NCBI RefSeq assembly: GCF_000344615.1
Contig: NZ_KB467824.1
Location: forward strand, 1,142,592 to 1,206,591
Direction of reading: 5' to 3'
DNA length: 64,000 nt
From: Janthinobacterium sp. CG3
GTDB taxonomy: Bacteria > Pseudomonadota > Gammaproteobacteria > Burkholderiales > Burkholderiaceae_D
Numbering within the stretch: position 1 is the first letter of the stretch; each line of letters starts with the position of its first letter. The notes beneath the pieces are model-generated. The model saw only the letters and a program-made list of their open reading frames with translations. It had not been told where the DNA came from and did no database searches. This document shows positions 44,609-53,646 of the stretch, piece by piece. Made by a program: the position numbers and the translations under genes.

Positions 44609-47164
44609 TTAGAACATGCTCGCTTTCAGGCCGATTTTATAGGTCCGGCCGTACTGCTCGTATTGCGCGTTGTACTGTTTCGACCCCTGGTAGACGTAGT
44701 ACTTCTCGTTGTTCAGGTTGGCCGCCTCGAACACCAGTTGCAGGCCCTTGTTGATGTGGTAGGCCAGCGAGAAGTCGACTTGCTTCTGGGCGTAGACGAT
44801 GCGGTCCTGGTCCGGCTTGAGGATGTCGGCGCCCAGCTCCAGCAGGTAGGGCGATTTGTAGTTCAGCGCGACGCGGGCGCTGAGCGGGCCTTGTTCGTAG
44901 CCGAGCATCAGGTTCATGACGCGCTTCGACTGGCCCGGCAGGCGGATGTCGCGCGTCAGCGTGCCGCCGGCGGCGACGTCGTGGCGGCCGATGCGCGCCT
45001 GCGCGCCGGTCAGGCTGCCGTTGGCGCCGAGCAGCAAGTTGTTGAGCGGCGCGGGCAGCATGCGCAACGGCTGGGTGTAGGACAGTTCGATGCCTTTCAC
45101 GCTGGCCGTTTCGCCGTTGGCGTACGAGGTGGCGCTGGTGTAGCCCTGCCATTGCCCGGTGCCGGCCAGGTTGGTGGTGTAGGTGAAGTTTTTGATGTCC
45201 TTGCGGAACAGGTAGGCCGACACGGCGCCGTCGGCGCCGAGCACGCGTTCAATACCCAGGTCGAGGTTGCGCGCCTTCAGCGGCGCCAGGTCCGGGTTGC
45301 CGATGACCGCTTCGGTGTTGCTGGCCAGGTTGACGCCGGGCGCCAGTTGGCTGAAGTTGGCGCGCACCACCGCGTGGGTCCAGGCCGCGCGCACGCTGGT
45401 CTTGGCGTCCAGCTCGTAGCGCGCCTGAAGGGTCGGCAGCCAGTCGCGGTAGGCGCGCGAGCGCGTCAGCCCGGTCACGCCGGCGCCGGCGACCTGCTTG
45501 CCGGCCGCCTCGAAGCGGGTGCGCTCGGTGCGCACGCCGGCCAAAAGGCGCCAGGCGTCGATGTCGATGGTGTTCTGGAGGTAGGCCGAGTCGATGTTTT
45601 CGTTCAGCGTGTAGTCGTTGATGCTCGACTCCAGCGTCAGGCGGGCCTTGGCGCGGTCCAGGCCGGCGACGCGGGCGCGCAGCAGCGCCGGGTCGAGCGC
45701 GCTGCCGATGTTGCCGAGGGCGTAGTCGAGCGTGCGGTCGCTGACAAAACCGGCCATCGAGGTCGGGGCCGAACCCCAGTAGTTGCCGCTGCCGCTCTTG
45801 GCGCTGTTGTATTGCCATTGCTCGGTGTCGTTGGTTTTTTCACGGCGACTGGCCTTGATGCCGAACTTGAAGGTCGACTGCTCGAATGCGCGGCTCAGGT
45901 CGACGCGGGCGTGGCGTTCCTTGTCGTTCGAGTCGCGCCGTTGCAGGCTGATCGCGTTCAGGCTGTAACTGACCGGGTCGAACAGGCTGGCCGGGCCGTT
46001 CAGGCGCGGTTGGCGGGTGTCGCTGAAGCCGACGCCGGCGACGTTGGCGTTGCTGCGGAAGCGGCCGTCGTTCAGCGCCTCGGGCGTGTCTTCGCCGGCG
46101 CTGCTGGCTCCGGCGCGCGCTTCCAGGGTCCAGTTGGCCAGCGTGTGCGCGGTGCCCAGCACCAGCGAGCGGATGTCCTGGGTGTATTTGCGCTGGCGGA
46201 TGCGCCGTTCGGCGCGCGCGCTGGCGCTGCTTCCCTCGGCGATGGCGTCGCCTTTGATGTTGCTGATGGTCAGGCGGTCGCGCACTTCGTCGTCGCTGAA
46301 CCGGCTGAGGAAGGTGCGCAGGAAGTAGCTGCTGTCGGCGTCCGGGCGCAAGTCGAGGTTGACGGCGTAGGCGCGCCGTTCGCGCACCGGCAGGTAGTCG
46401 CGCAGCTCGAAGCCGGCCAGTTTGCCGCCGCTCCAGGCGCCGCCGGTTTCCACGTTGTCGGAACCGAACTTGCGCTTTTCCAGGCTCAGGCCGGCGGCCA
46501 CGCCGAATCTGCCGTCCAGGAAGCGCTGCGCCCACAGCAGGGCGCCGGCCGGGCTGGTCTGGCCGGTGTTGCCGTCGTAGCCGGCGGCGGCGTTGGCCGA
46601 CAGCAGCGTGCCGGGCAAGTCGAAGGCCGACAGCGTCTTCACTTCGACGGTGGCGCCGAGCGAGTTGGCGTCCATCTCCGGCGTCAGCGTCTTGCTCACT
46701 TCGAGCGAGCGGATCAGGCCGGCCGGCAGCACGTCCAGCGCCACCGCGCGCCGGCCCGCCTCGGGCGACGGCACCAGCGCGCCATTGATGGTCACCGCGT
46801 TCAAGTCCGGCCCGAGGCCGCGCACCGTCACGTAGCGGCCCTCGCCCTGGTCGCGCTGCACGGCCACGCCCGGCAGGCGGGCCAGCGCCTCGGCGGCGTT
46901 TTTGTCGGGCAAGCCGCCGATGTCGTCGCTGCTGACCACGCTGACGATGTTATCGGCCTTTTCTTGCGCGGCGATGGCTTTGCGCAGGCTGGCGCGCTGG
47001 CCGGTGACGGTGACGCTGGCGCCGTTGGTGTTGCTCGGCGCCGCTTGGGCTTGGGCGCCGAGCGTCGTCAGCACGCCCAGGGTCAGGATGGACAGGCGGC
47101 AGCCGCGGCCTTGGTGCTGTGCTTGCTGGCGCGGCTGGGCGCCGGCTGGTCGTGTGGTTTTCAT
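44609..47164 (-). CDS. TonB-dependent outer-membrane receptor
   Basis: 851 residues from ATG 47164; the open frame continues upstream through the promoter and is not used. A signal peptide ends near AQAQA (about 40). The plug domain has SVVSSDDIGGLPDKNAAEALARLPGV-type sequence near 65-90 and VTVRGLGPDLN; the remainder is a 22-strand barrel ending in a phenylalanine. Being first in an operon with a secreted phytase, it probably imports phytate or its breakdown products; TonB receptor-phytase pairs are known from other Gram-negative bacteria. Confidence 0.92.
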   Translation of the reverse strand: MKTTRPAGAQPRQQAQHQGRGCRLSILTLGVLTTLGAQAQAAPSNTNGASVTVTGQRASLRKAIAAQEKADNIVSVVSSDDIGGLPDKNAAEALARLPGVAVQRDQGEGRYVTVRGLGPDLNAVTINGALVPSPEAGRRAVALDVLPAGLIRSLEVSKTLTPEMDANSLGATVEVKTLSAFDLPGTLLSANAAAGYDGNTGQTSPAGALLWAQRFLDGRFGVAAGLSLEKRKFGSDNVETGGAWSGGKLAGFELRDYLPVRERRAYAVNLDLRPDADSSYFLRTFLSRFSDDEVRDRLTISNIKGDAIAEGSSASARAERRIRQRKYTQDIRSLVLGTAHTLANWTLEARAGASSAGEDTPEALNDGRFRSNANVAGVGFSDTRQPRLNGPASLFDPVSYSLNAISLQRRDSNDKERHARVDLSRAFEQSTFKFGIKASRREKTNDTEQWQYNSAKSGSGNYWGSAPTSMAGFVSDRTLDYALGNIGSALDPALLRARVAGLDRAKARLTLESSINDYTLNENIDSAYLQNTIDIDAWRLLAGVRTERTRFEAAGKQVAGAGVTGLTRSRAYRDWLPTLQARYELDAKTSVRAAWTHAVVRANFSQLAPGVNLASNTEAVIGNPDLAPLKARNLDLGIERVLGADGAVSAYLFRKDIKNFTYTTNLAGTGQWQGYTSATSYANGETASVKGIELSYTQPLRMLPAPLNNLLLGANGSLTGAQARIGRHDVAAGGTLTRDIRLPGQSKRVMNLMLGYEQGPLSARVALNYKSPYLLELGADILKPDQDRIVYAQKQVDFSLAYHINKGLQLVFEAANLNNEKYYVYQGSKQYNAQYEQYGRTYKIGLKASMF

Positions 47165-47201
47165 GGTCTTTGGCGTCGGGTTAGGGGAGGGAACCCGGCG
47201 G

Positions 47202-47235
47202 ATTCTAGGGATCGAATATGTCAATTGCGTGACAG
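47202..47235 (-). promoter_or_regulatory. PHO-box promoter of the TonB receptor-phytase operon
   Basis: On the minus strand CTGTCAC (47235-47229), a four-base spacer GCAA and TTGACAT (47224-47218) fit the PhoB pattern of two seven-base repeats at an 11-base period. Exactly 10 bases later is TAGAAT (47207-47202), one mismatch from the -10 consensus. A start near 47195 gives a leader of about 30 bases. No sigma-70 -35 lies at the normal distance, as in PhoB-activated promoters. Confidence 0.65.
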
Positions 47236-47377
47236 CAGGGCTGCGCCGGCGCCGAAAAGGGGCCGCGGAAGCGTTTTTGGGGCGCCGCTGAGCCGGATTG
47301 ACCCGCCCCGGCGCCGGGCCGGGGCGCCAATTGCGGGCGCGGCGGCAACGATAGTGAGCCGTTTGCACCTCCCCCGC

Positions 47378-47411
47378 GTGTCATTGTCTTGTCATGCTGC
47401 CCGGATATGCT
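47378..47411 (+). promoter_or_regulatory. PHO-box promoter of the divergent GGDEF-AraC operon
   Basis: On the plus strand GTGTCAT (47378-47384), spacer TGTC and TTGTCAT (47389-47395) form two direct repeats with an 11-base period; 10 bases later comes TATGCT (47406-47411), a fair -10. The distance to the ATG at 47446 is about 28 bases from a predicted start. This mirrors the arrangement on the other strand. Confidence 0.5.
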
Positions 47412-47445
47412 TACCGGTACACTCCAGTAAAGGTCCACCGCCGCC

Positions 47446-48339
47446 ATGCTGTCCCTGCACCGTTCCAGTCTCCTCGCCGCGGCGCTCGCGCTGCTGCTTA
47501 TCTGCGCCATTTACGCCGGCGCCGGCGCGGTCAAGGCCGCGCACGCGTGGCATTGGATGGATATCGTCGGCGAGGGCGGCACCGCCGTCATGTCCGGCGT
47601 CTGGTTTATGTTGACGCTCAGCAGCCGGCCGCGCGGCCTGGTGACGCGCCTGCTGGCCGGCGGCCTGTGCGCGATTATGCTGGGCTCCTGGGCCGACTGT
47701 CTCGACGAGTTTTTCGCCGTCGGCAAGGCGCAGCTGTGGGATAACTGGCTGGAGGCGCTGGTGCCGTTTGGCATGCTGGTGCTGACCGTCGGCATGTATT
47801 ATTGGCGCCAGGAGCAGTTCTGCCTGAACGAACACTTGCAAAAGCGCGAGCGCCTGTTCCGCGACCACCGCGCCTTCGACCGTATTACGCAGCTGGCCGG
47901 GGCCGATTACCTGCGCGGCCAGGTCCGCGCCGAGCAGGCGCGCAGCCCCGCCAAGGCGTGCGCGCTGGCGCTGCTCGACATCGACCGCTTCCACCTGATC
48001 AACCGCGAGTTCGGCCAGCGCGAGGGCGACCGCGTACTGCAGGCGGTCGGCCACATGCTGCTGCTCAATTTGCGCAACGACGACTTGCTGTGGCGCTATG
48101 CCGGCGACCGTTTCGCGGTCTTGATGCCCGACACCGGCGCGGCCGAGGCGGAGGCGCTGGCGCGCCACCTGTGTTTCATGGTCGGCCAAATGCTGCACCA
48201 CGCCAAGGACGCCCCGGTGCGGCTGACCTTGCGCCACGCCAGCGCGGCCGCCGGCGCCGCGCCCGAGGCGCTGCTCGCCGAGCTGGGTCGCCAGTTGTCG
48301 GCGCCGGCCGCGGCGGCCGCCGCGAGAGCGGCCGCGTGA
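47446..48339 (+). CDS. Membrane protein with degenerate GGDEF domain
   Basis: 297 residues with four membrane helices in the first 125 (about 7-25, 38-60, 68-85, 105-122). The C-terminal domain has the GGDEF fold (ALLDIDRFHLINREFG, then LWRYAGDRFAVLMP), but the active site reads AGDRF in place of GGDEF, so c-di-GMP synthesis is unlikely; binding of c-di-GMP or a scaffold role is possible. The stop overlaps the start of an AraC-type gene (GTGA), suggesting that the pair forms a membrane sensor-regulator unit. Confidence 0.85.
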   Translation: MLSLHRSSLLAAALALLLICAIYAGAGAVKAAHAWHWMDIVGEGGTAVMSGVWFMLTLSSRPRGLVTRLLAGGLCAIMLGSWADCLDEFFAVGKAQLWDNWLEALVPFGMLVLTVGMYYWRQEQFCLNEHLQKRERLFRDHRAFDRITQLAGADYLRGQVRAEQARSPAKACALALLDIDRFHLINREFGQREGDRVLQAVGHMLLLNLRNDDLLWRYAGDRFAVLMPDTGAAEAEALARHLCFMVGQMLHHAKDAPVRLTLRHASAAAGAAPEALLAELGRQLSAPAAAAAARAAA

Positions 48340-49373
48340 TCGCCTACCGCCAGGCCGGCGACGCCTGCATTGCGGCCCAGCACCAGCCGGCGCTGGTGCT
48401 CGATTACGCGCGCAGCCGCGACGCCGAGGATGCCGTGGTATTGCGCGGCACCGGTCTGGACGCCGGCGCGCTGCCGGCCGCCGCCAGCCTGGTCAGTCCG
48501 GACCAGTATGTGCGCCTGCTGGCGAACGTGGCGCGCGCGCTGGGCAGCGCCGACACCAGCTTCATGCTGGGCCAGCAGATGCTGCCTGGCCATTACGGCG
48601 CCGTCAGCCACGCCTTGTTGCAGGCGCAAAACCTGCGCCAGGCGCTCGACATCCTGGTGGCGTGCCAGACCCGGCTATGCCCCTTGCTGCGGCCGCGTTG
48701 GCGCGACGAGGGCGGCCAGGCGACGCTGTACTGGGTCGATAGTTTCGGCGCGCCCAGCCTGCTGCCGCTGCTGGTCGAGATGCACATGGCGGCGGTGGCG
48801 GCGCTGTGCCGCTGGCTCGGCGGCGAACGCCTGCCGTGGCGCTTTTGCTTCAACCGCGGCGCGCCGCGCCACAGCGAGCAGCACGAGGCGCACCTGGGGC
48901 CGTCGCTGAGCTTTAACTGCCACCTGGACGCGATGCTGATCGACTCGCACTGGCTAGCCCGGCCCTGGCCGCGCGGAAACGCGATGGCGGCCGCGGTGGC
49001 GCTACGCGCGCTGGAACTGGAGGCGGCGGCGCCGCCCAGCCTGCTCGACGCGCTGTACGATTATTTGCTCGAGCATATACGCTGCGCGCCCACGCTGGAG
49101 CGCAGCGCGGCCGCGTTCGGCGTCAGCCCGGCGACCCTGAAGCGGCATCTGGCGCGCCACGGCAGCCATTTCCAGGCCGAACTGGACCAGGTGCGCACGC
49201 ACGCGGCGATCTATTTGTTTCATACGCGGCGGTATGACAACGACGCGGTGGCGCGGCACCTGGGCTTCCACGACGCCACCAATTTCCGCCGCTCGTTCAA
49301 GCGCTGGACCGGGATGACGCCGAGCTTGCTAAGGGATGCGCTGGGAAGGGGGCGCCTGGACGCCGCGGCGTGA
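48336..49373 (+). CDS. AraC-family transcriptional regulator
   Basis: 345 residues from GTG 48336, four bases overlapping the upstream gene. An N-terminal Arabinose_bd-like region (about 1-235) precedes two helix-turn-helix motifs at the C-terminus (FGVSPATLKRHLARHG near 267; VARHLGFHDATNFRRSFKRW near 310), the standard AraC/XylS arrangement of the OruR/ArgR-like branch. Target genes are unknown; the divergent phytase operon is the obvious candidate besides itself. Confidence 0.9.
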   Translation: MIAYRQAGDACIAAQHQPALVLDYARSRDAEDAVVLRGTGLDAGALPAAASLVSPDQYVRLLANVARALGSADTSFMLGQQMLPGHYGAVSHALLQAQNLRQALDILVACQTRLCPLLRPRWRDEGGQATLYWVDSFGAPSLLPLLVEMHMAAVAALCRWLGGERLPWRFCFNRGAPRHSEQHEAHLGPSLSFNCHLDAMLIDSHWLARPWPRGNAMAAAVALRALELEAAAPPSLLDALYDYLLEHIRCAPTLERSAAAFGVSPATLKRHLARHGSHFQAELDQVRTHAAIYLFHTRRYDNDAVARHLGFHDATNFRRSFKRWTGMTPSLLRDALGRGRLDAAA

Positions 49374-49440
49374 CGCCAAAAATCCAGGGCGCAACCCTGG
49401 GGTCGGACCGCGGCGCTTGGCCCTCGCTTGGTTTTTGGCG
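49374..49440. repeat. Intergenic palindromic element C (terminator-like)
   Basis: Starts right after the AraC stop. Outer arms CGCCAAAAA and TTTTTGGCG, then CCAGGGC/GCCCTCG-type inner pairing, with a CCTGGGGTCGGACC core that matches elements at 6926 and 40777. It probably terminates the GGDEF-AraC transcript. The remaining bases to 49659 hold no gene and presumably carry the promoter of the next operon. Confidence 0.6.
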
Positions 49441-49659
49441 TTGCCGGCGCGCTAAACGAAGTCGAATCGCCCTATTGTTAGCAGGTCAATAATTGCTCAT
49501 TGCTCCACATCCATAGTACACTCGACCGTCACGCACGCTCTCGCTCATCGCAGCGGCGGCGACGCCTGCCGCCCAGCCGTTTCCTCGCCCGCAGTATAGC
49601 TTTGCGGTGCCTGTTCGTCATTCCCCGCCGGGTTTCCGGCACTTTCATAGCGCTCAATC

Positions 49660-51060
49660 GTGTACTCAGAATCGCAAATAGATCCGGTCGTTAATTTTCA
49701 CAATACCCAAGGCGAGGCGGTGCGGGCCACCATCGTCAACTTGCAGCGCAAGGCGCTGGTCATGGAAGTGTATAACCCGTATTCGATCGTCCAGGTCAGC
49801 GAGGTGTTAAGCGAATTGACGATACGGCTGGGCATTAAGAACGCCTATATCGGCAAGGCCGTGGTGATCAGCATGGTCAACACCGGGCTGACGGCGCTGG
49901 TGTCGGTGGCGCTGATCGACGACTGGCGCGAGCTGAGCAACGTGGCGCTAACGCCGGGCGCGCTCAAGCGCGAGGCGGACAACTTCGTGCGCGAGTGGGA
50001 CGGGCGTTTCGCGGTGCGGCGCGATTATCAAATCGTCGTCAACGAAATGCGCGGCTATCTGGCCGAGGTGGCGCGCTGGGTCGAGCAGGTCGACATGTCG
50101 AGCACGCTGCCCAAGGAGCAAGGGCGCCTGCGCGAGGACGCGTTTTTCGAACTGGCCGAGCCGCTGATGGACAAAACCCGGGGCTATTTCGACGAACTCA
50201 ACGGCCAGGCCACGCTGGTCGACGAGGAACAGGCGCCAAGCCACCGCGTCTTCGTGCAGGGCGCGCTGCATCCGCTGATCCTGCGCGCGCCGTTTGTCTT
50301 TCGCACCTACACCAAGCCGCTCGGCTACGCCGGCGACTACCAAATGGTCAACCAGATCCTGGACGACCCGCGCCAGGGGCCGAGCACGTATTTCCAGATC
50401 GTCAACACGGCCTTCCTGCAAACCGCCGTCGCCCACGCGCACCGCAACCGCATCGGCATCCTGGTGCAGTTCCTGGCGGGGCTGGCCGACGCCGCGCGCC
50501 TGGCCGGGCGCGTGTTCCGCGTACTCAACGTCGGCTGCGGCCCGGCGGTCGAGATACAGCGCTTCCTGAAGGAATATCCCGAGCCGCACTGGTTGTCGTT
50601 CGAGCTGGTTGATTTCAGCGAGGAGACGCTGGCCTACACCCGCGCCACGCTGGCGGCGCTGGCGCCGCGCGGCGGGCGGCCGGTGGCGATCGACTACGTG
50701 CACGATTCGGTGCACCAGTTGCTCAAGCGCCGCGTCGGCGCGGCGCCGGCGCCGACCGGCTTCGGCGAATTCGACGCGGTCTACTGCGCCGGCCTGTTCG
50801 ACTATCTGTCCGACAAGGTGTGCGCGCGGCTGGTCGCGCATTTCGCCTCGCGCATGCGCCGCGGCGGGCGCCTGCTGGTCACCAACGTGCATTCCGACAA
50901 TCCGGAAAAGGCCGGCATGGAACACTTGCTGGAATGGTATCTGATCTACCGCGACGAGGCCAAGATGGCGGCGCTGCTGCCGCCGCTGTCGACCGCGCAC
51001 CGGCTGTATGTCGACCCGACCGGCGTCAACGTCTTCGCCGAAGCGAGTACCGCGTGCTAG
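49660..51060 (+). CDS. PhcB-like SAM methyltransferase, quorum-signal synthase
   Basis: 466 residues, close to the size of PhcB of Ralstonia, which makes 3-hydroxy fatty-acid methyl esters as quorum signals. The N-terminal 95 residues look like a PilZ-type beta barrel; a helical middle follows; the class I methyltransferase domain spans about 285-460 with motif I RVLNVGCGPAVE near 290 and YCAGLFDYLSD near 375. It is the first of three overlapping genes encoding a 6-TM kinase and a response regulator, the phc layout. GTG 49660 is the best available start; no good ribosome site is visible. Confidence 0.78.
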   Translation: MYSESQIDPVVNFHNTQGEAVRATIVNLQRKALVMEVYNPYSIVQVSEVLSELTIRLGIKNAYIGKAVVISMVNTGLTALVSVALIDDWRELSNVALTPGALKREADNFVREWDGRFAVRRDYQIVVNEMRGYLAEVARWVEQVDMSSTLPKEQGRLREDAFFELAEPLMDKTRGYFDELNGQATLVDEEQAPSHRVFVQGALHPLILRAPFVFRTYTKPLGYAGDYQMVNQILDDPRQGPSTYFQIVNTAFLQTAVAHAHRNRIGILVQFLAGLADAARLAGRVFRVLNVGCGPAVEIQRFLKEYPEPHWLSFELVDFSEETLAYTRATLAALAPRGGRPVAIDYVHDSVHQLLKRRVGAAPAPTGFGEFDAVYCAGLFDYLSDKVCARLVAHFASRMRRGGRLLVTNVHSDNPEKAGMEHLLEWYLIYRDEAKMAALLPPLSTAHRLYVDPTGVNVFAEASTAC

Positions 51061-52466
51061 CAGCCGACCCGGGCACCGGCGCCGACCTGCGCCAGCGCTA
51101 CGACGCCACGCTGAGCGCCTACCGGCTCAAGTTCAGCCGCGGCGGCGCCTTCACGGCGATCGCGCTGGTGCTGCTCGGCGTCGGCCTCGACTATAGCCTG
51201 TACCCGCGGCAGCAGGGCCGCTTCGCGCTGGCGCGGCTGCTGATCTCGGCGCTGATCCTGGCGCTCATCTGGATCATGCGCAGCGCCTGGGGCCGGCAAC
51301 GCGTCGCCGCGCTGACCTTCCTGTGGCTGCTGCTGCCGCAAACCATGATCGCCTGGATGATCTGGTCCACCGAGGGCGCCACGTCGATGTACTACGCCGG
51401 CTTGAACCTGGCGGTGTTCGCCTCGGCCATCGCGCTGCCGTTCAGCCTGTGGCAGAATGCCGCGCTGGGCGCGCTCAGCTACCTTTTGTATTTCCTGGCC
51501 TGCTACACGCATCCGGGCGGTTTCGAATGGCGCGGCGCGTTCGGCGTGAACTCGCTGTTTCTGATCTTCACCGCCATCGCCAGCGCGGTCTGCACCTACT
51601 ACAATGAGCAGGCGCGCTTCATGTTGTTCCAGCTGAAGAGCGAGGTGGCCGACAAGAACAGCCAGCTCGAGCAGACCAACCGCAGCCTGGCCGAGATCAA
51701 GGGCCAGATGTTGCAGCAGGAAAAAATGGCGGCGCTGGGCACCCTGGCGGCCGGCCTGCTGCACGAGGTCAACAACCCCGTCAATTTTTGCATGATGGCC
51801 ATCGAGATCGCCAGCGAGGAGCCCGATGTCAAGGCCAACGCGCTGCTGGCCGATTGCCTGAACGACGCCAGGCAGGGTATGCAGCGGGTCCAGTACATCG
51901 TCTCGGACTTGAAAACGTTCGCCTACCGCAAACCCGGCGGCGAGGCCGAGGGCGCCAATTTTATGTTCGAGCGGGCGCTCGACGCGGCGGTGCGCCTGGT
52001 CGGCCACGAACTCAAGGACGTCGCCGTGGTGCGCGCGCTGCCGGCCGACACGCTGGTGTGCGGCGACGAGGCGGCCATCGTCGGCGTGCTGATCAACTTG
52101 CTGGGCAACGCCGCGCTGGCGCTGCGCCAGGGCGGCGCGCAGCCGCGGCGCATCGCCGTCGCCGCCGACTGGGTCGGCGAGCGGCTGCGCGTGCGCGTGC
52201 GCGATAACGGTCCCGGCATCGCGCCGCACGACTTGGCGCGGGTGTTCGAGCCGTTTTTCACCACCCGCGAAGTGGGCCAGGGCCTCGGCCTGGGCCTGAG
52301 CATCAGTTACGGCGTGATCGAGCGCCACGGCGGCAGGCTACTCGCCGACAGCGTCGCCGGCGAATGGACCGAAATGAGCTTTGACCTGCCGCGCCCGGAG
52401 TGGCGCGGCGCGCACGGCGCCACCACGACCAATCCAGAATTCAACGAGGTACCACAGCATGATTGA
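51054..52466 (+). CDS. PhcS-like six-helix sensor histidine kinase
   Basis: 470 residues from GTG 51054, overlapping the methyltransferase stop. About six membrane helices in the first 190 residues with almost no periplasmic loops suggest sensing of a hydrophobic signal within the membrane. A coiled coil leads to the H-box LLHEVNNPVNF (His near 236) and a HATPase domain (LINLLGNAALAL, DNGPGIAP, GLGLGLSI). The arrangement is that of PhcS/CqsS/LqsS-type quorum sensors. It likely phosphorylates the response regulator encoded next. Confidence 0.82.
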   Translation: MLAADPGTGADLRQRYDATLSAYRLKFSRGGAFTAIALVLLGVGLDYSLYPRQQGRFALARLLISALILALIWIMRSAWGRQRVAALTFLWLLLPQTMIAWMIWSTEGATSMYYAGLNLAVFASAIALPFSLWQNAALGALSYLLYFLACYTHPGGFEWRGAFGVNSLFLIFTAIASAVCTYYNEQARFMLFQLKSEVADKNSQLEQTNRSLAEIKGQMLQQEKMAALGTLAAGLLHEVNNPVNFCMMAIEIASEEPDVKANALLADCLNDARQGMQRVQYIVSDLKTFAYRKPGGEAEGANFMFERALDAAVRLVGHELKDVAVVRALPADTLVCGDEAAIVGVLINLLGNAALALRQGGAQPRRIAVAADWVGERLRVRVRDNGPGIAPHDLARVFEPFFTTREVGQGLGLGLSISYGVIERHGGRLLADSVAGEWTEMSFDLPRPEWRGAHGATTTNPEFNEVPQHD

Positions 52467-53439
52467 CAAGCAAATTCCGGCGATTCTATACGTCGACGAC
52501 GAACCCAACGCCCTGAAATATTTCGAACGCGCCATCGGCGCGCTAGCGCCGGTGCTGACCGCCGGCTCGGTCGAGGAGGGCAGGCGCGTGCTCGACGAGA
52601 ACGCCGGCCGCATCGCGGTGCTGGTGTCGGACCAGCGCATGCCCGGCGCGAACGGCAACGAACTGCTGTCCTACGCGTGGGACAACTACCCGCACATCGT
52701 GCGCATCCTAACCACCGCGTACTCCGAGCTGGAGCAGACGGTGGAGGCGGTGAATCGCGGCCAGATCCACCGTTACATACAAAAACCGTGGGAAATCGGC
52801 GCGCTCAGGATGGAGCTGAGGCAGGCGCTGGACCTGGCGCGCCTGCGCAAGGAGCACGCGCAACTGCTGCGCGAAAAATTGCTGGTGCGGCAAAAACAGG
52901 CGGTGGCCAACCGCATCGGCAGCATTTACACGCTGTGCGCCAGCCTGGCCGGACCGGAGCAGTTGCTGCCGGTCGAGGCCTACCTGGCGGCCGCGCTGAC
53001 GGCCGGCCTGACGCCGCCCGAGCCGGACTGGCTGCTGATGGACTACTCCGACCTGGTCAGCGCCGAGGCGTTCCGCAGCGCGGCCTTCGGCGCCGCCGTG
53101 CGCGAGCATTTTGCCCGCATTGAAGGGGACTACCAGGACCGCGGCGTGCAACCGGCCATTGAAATGCTGGCGGCTGCCTTCGGCGAGCGCCTGACCGCCC
53201 TGGGCGCCGGCAGCGCCGTCTTCGCCGAGGGGCGCGATTTGACCGAATTTCTGGAAACGCCGAGCAACGCGCCGGTGTCGGGCCAGCACGCGTTCTGGCT
53301 GGCCTGCCTGCTGTGGCTGGCGAAGCGCGGCTGGTCGCTGCAAGTGAGCGAAGCCGGCGGCGCCTTGCAATGCCGGCTGGCCCAGGCCGAACTGCCGCTG
53401 ACGCCGACGCAGTTGGCGGCGTGGATCGAGCAGTTTTAA
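52459..53439 (+). CDS. PhcQ-like response regulator without DNA-binding motif
   Basis: 326 residues from ATG 52459, eight bases inside the kinase gene. The receiver domain (1-125) has DD at 13-14, phospho-acceptor Asp58 (VSDQRMPG), a Thr-Thr pair at 85-86 and Lys109 (YIQKPWE). A short coiled coil follows, then about 180 residues of helical sequence of unknown fold; no HTH, HD-GYP or kinase domain is visible. PhcQ of Ralstonia is similar in size and place. Output is probably through protein contact. Confidence 0.78.
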   Translation: MIDKQIPAILYVDDEPNALKYFERAIGALAPVLTAGSVEEGRRVLDENAGRIAVLVSDQRMPGANGNELLSYAWDNYPHIVRILTTAYSELEQTVEAVNRGQIHRYIQKPWEIGALRMELRQALDLARLRKEHAQLLREKLLVRQKQAVANRIGSIYTLCASLAGPEQLLPVEAYLAAALTAGLTPPEPDWLLMDYSDLVSAEAFRSAAFGAAVREHFARIEGDYQDRGVQPAIEMLAAAFGERLTALGAGSAVFAEGRDLTEFLETPSNAPVSGQHAFWLACLLWLAKRGWSLQVSEAGGALQCRLAQAELPLTPTQLAAWIEQF

Positions 53440-53646
53440 GGGGCGGCGGGCGGCGGACGCGCCCGCGCCTTGCTTGACTGGATATTCCCTCAAGGCAATT
53501 GGCAAGGCGCGACCTCGCGGCCTGCCCTGCGGGCGCCGCGCATGCGCCTGTCGTCAACGACGCCAGTCCGGTAAAATGCCGGCCTGCAAGCCGAGCCGGC
53601 GCGTTCGCGCGTGCGCTCGGCGCCCACCGTTTACAAAGAAGGAAGT

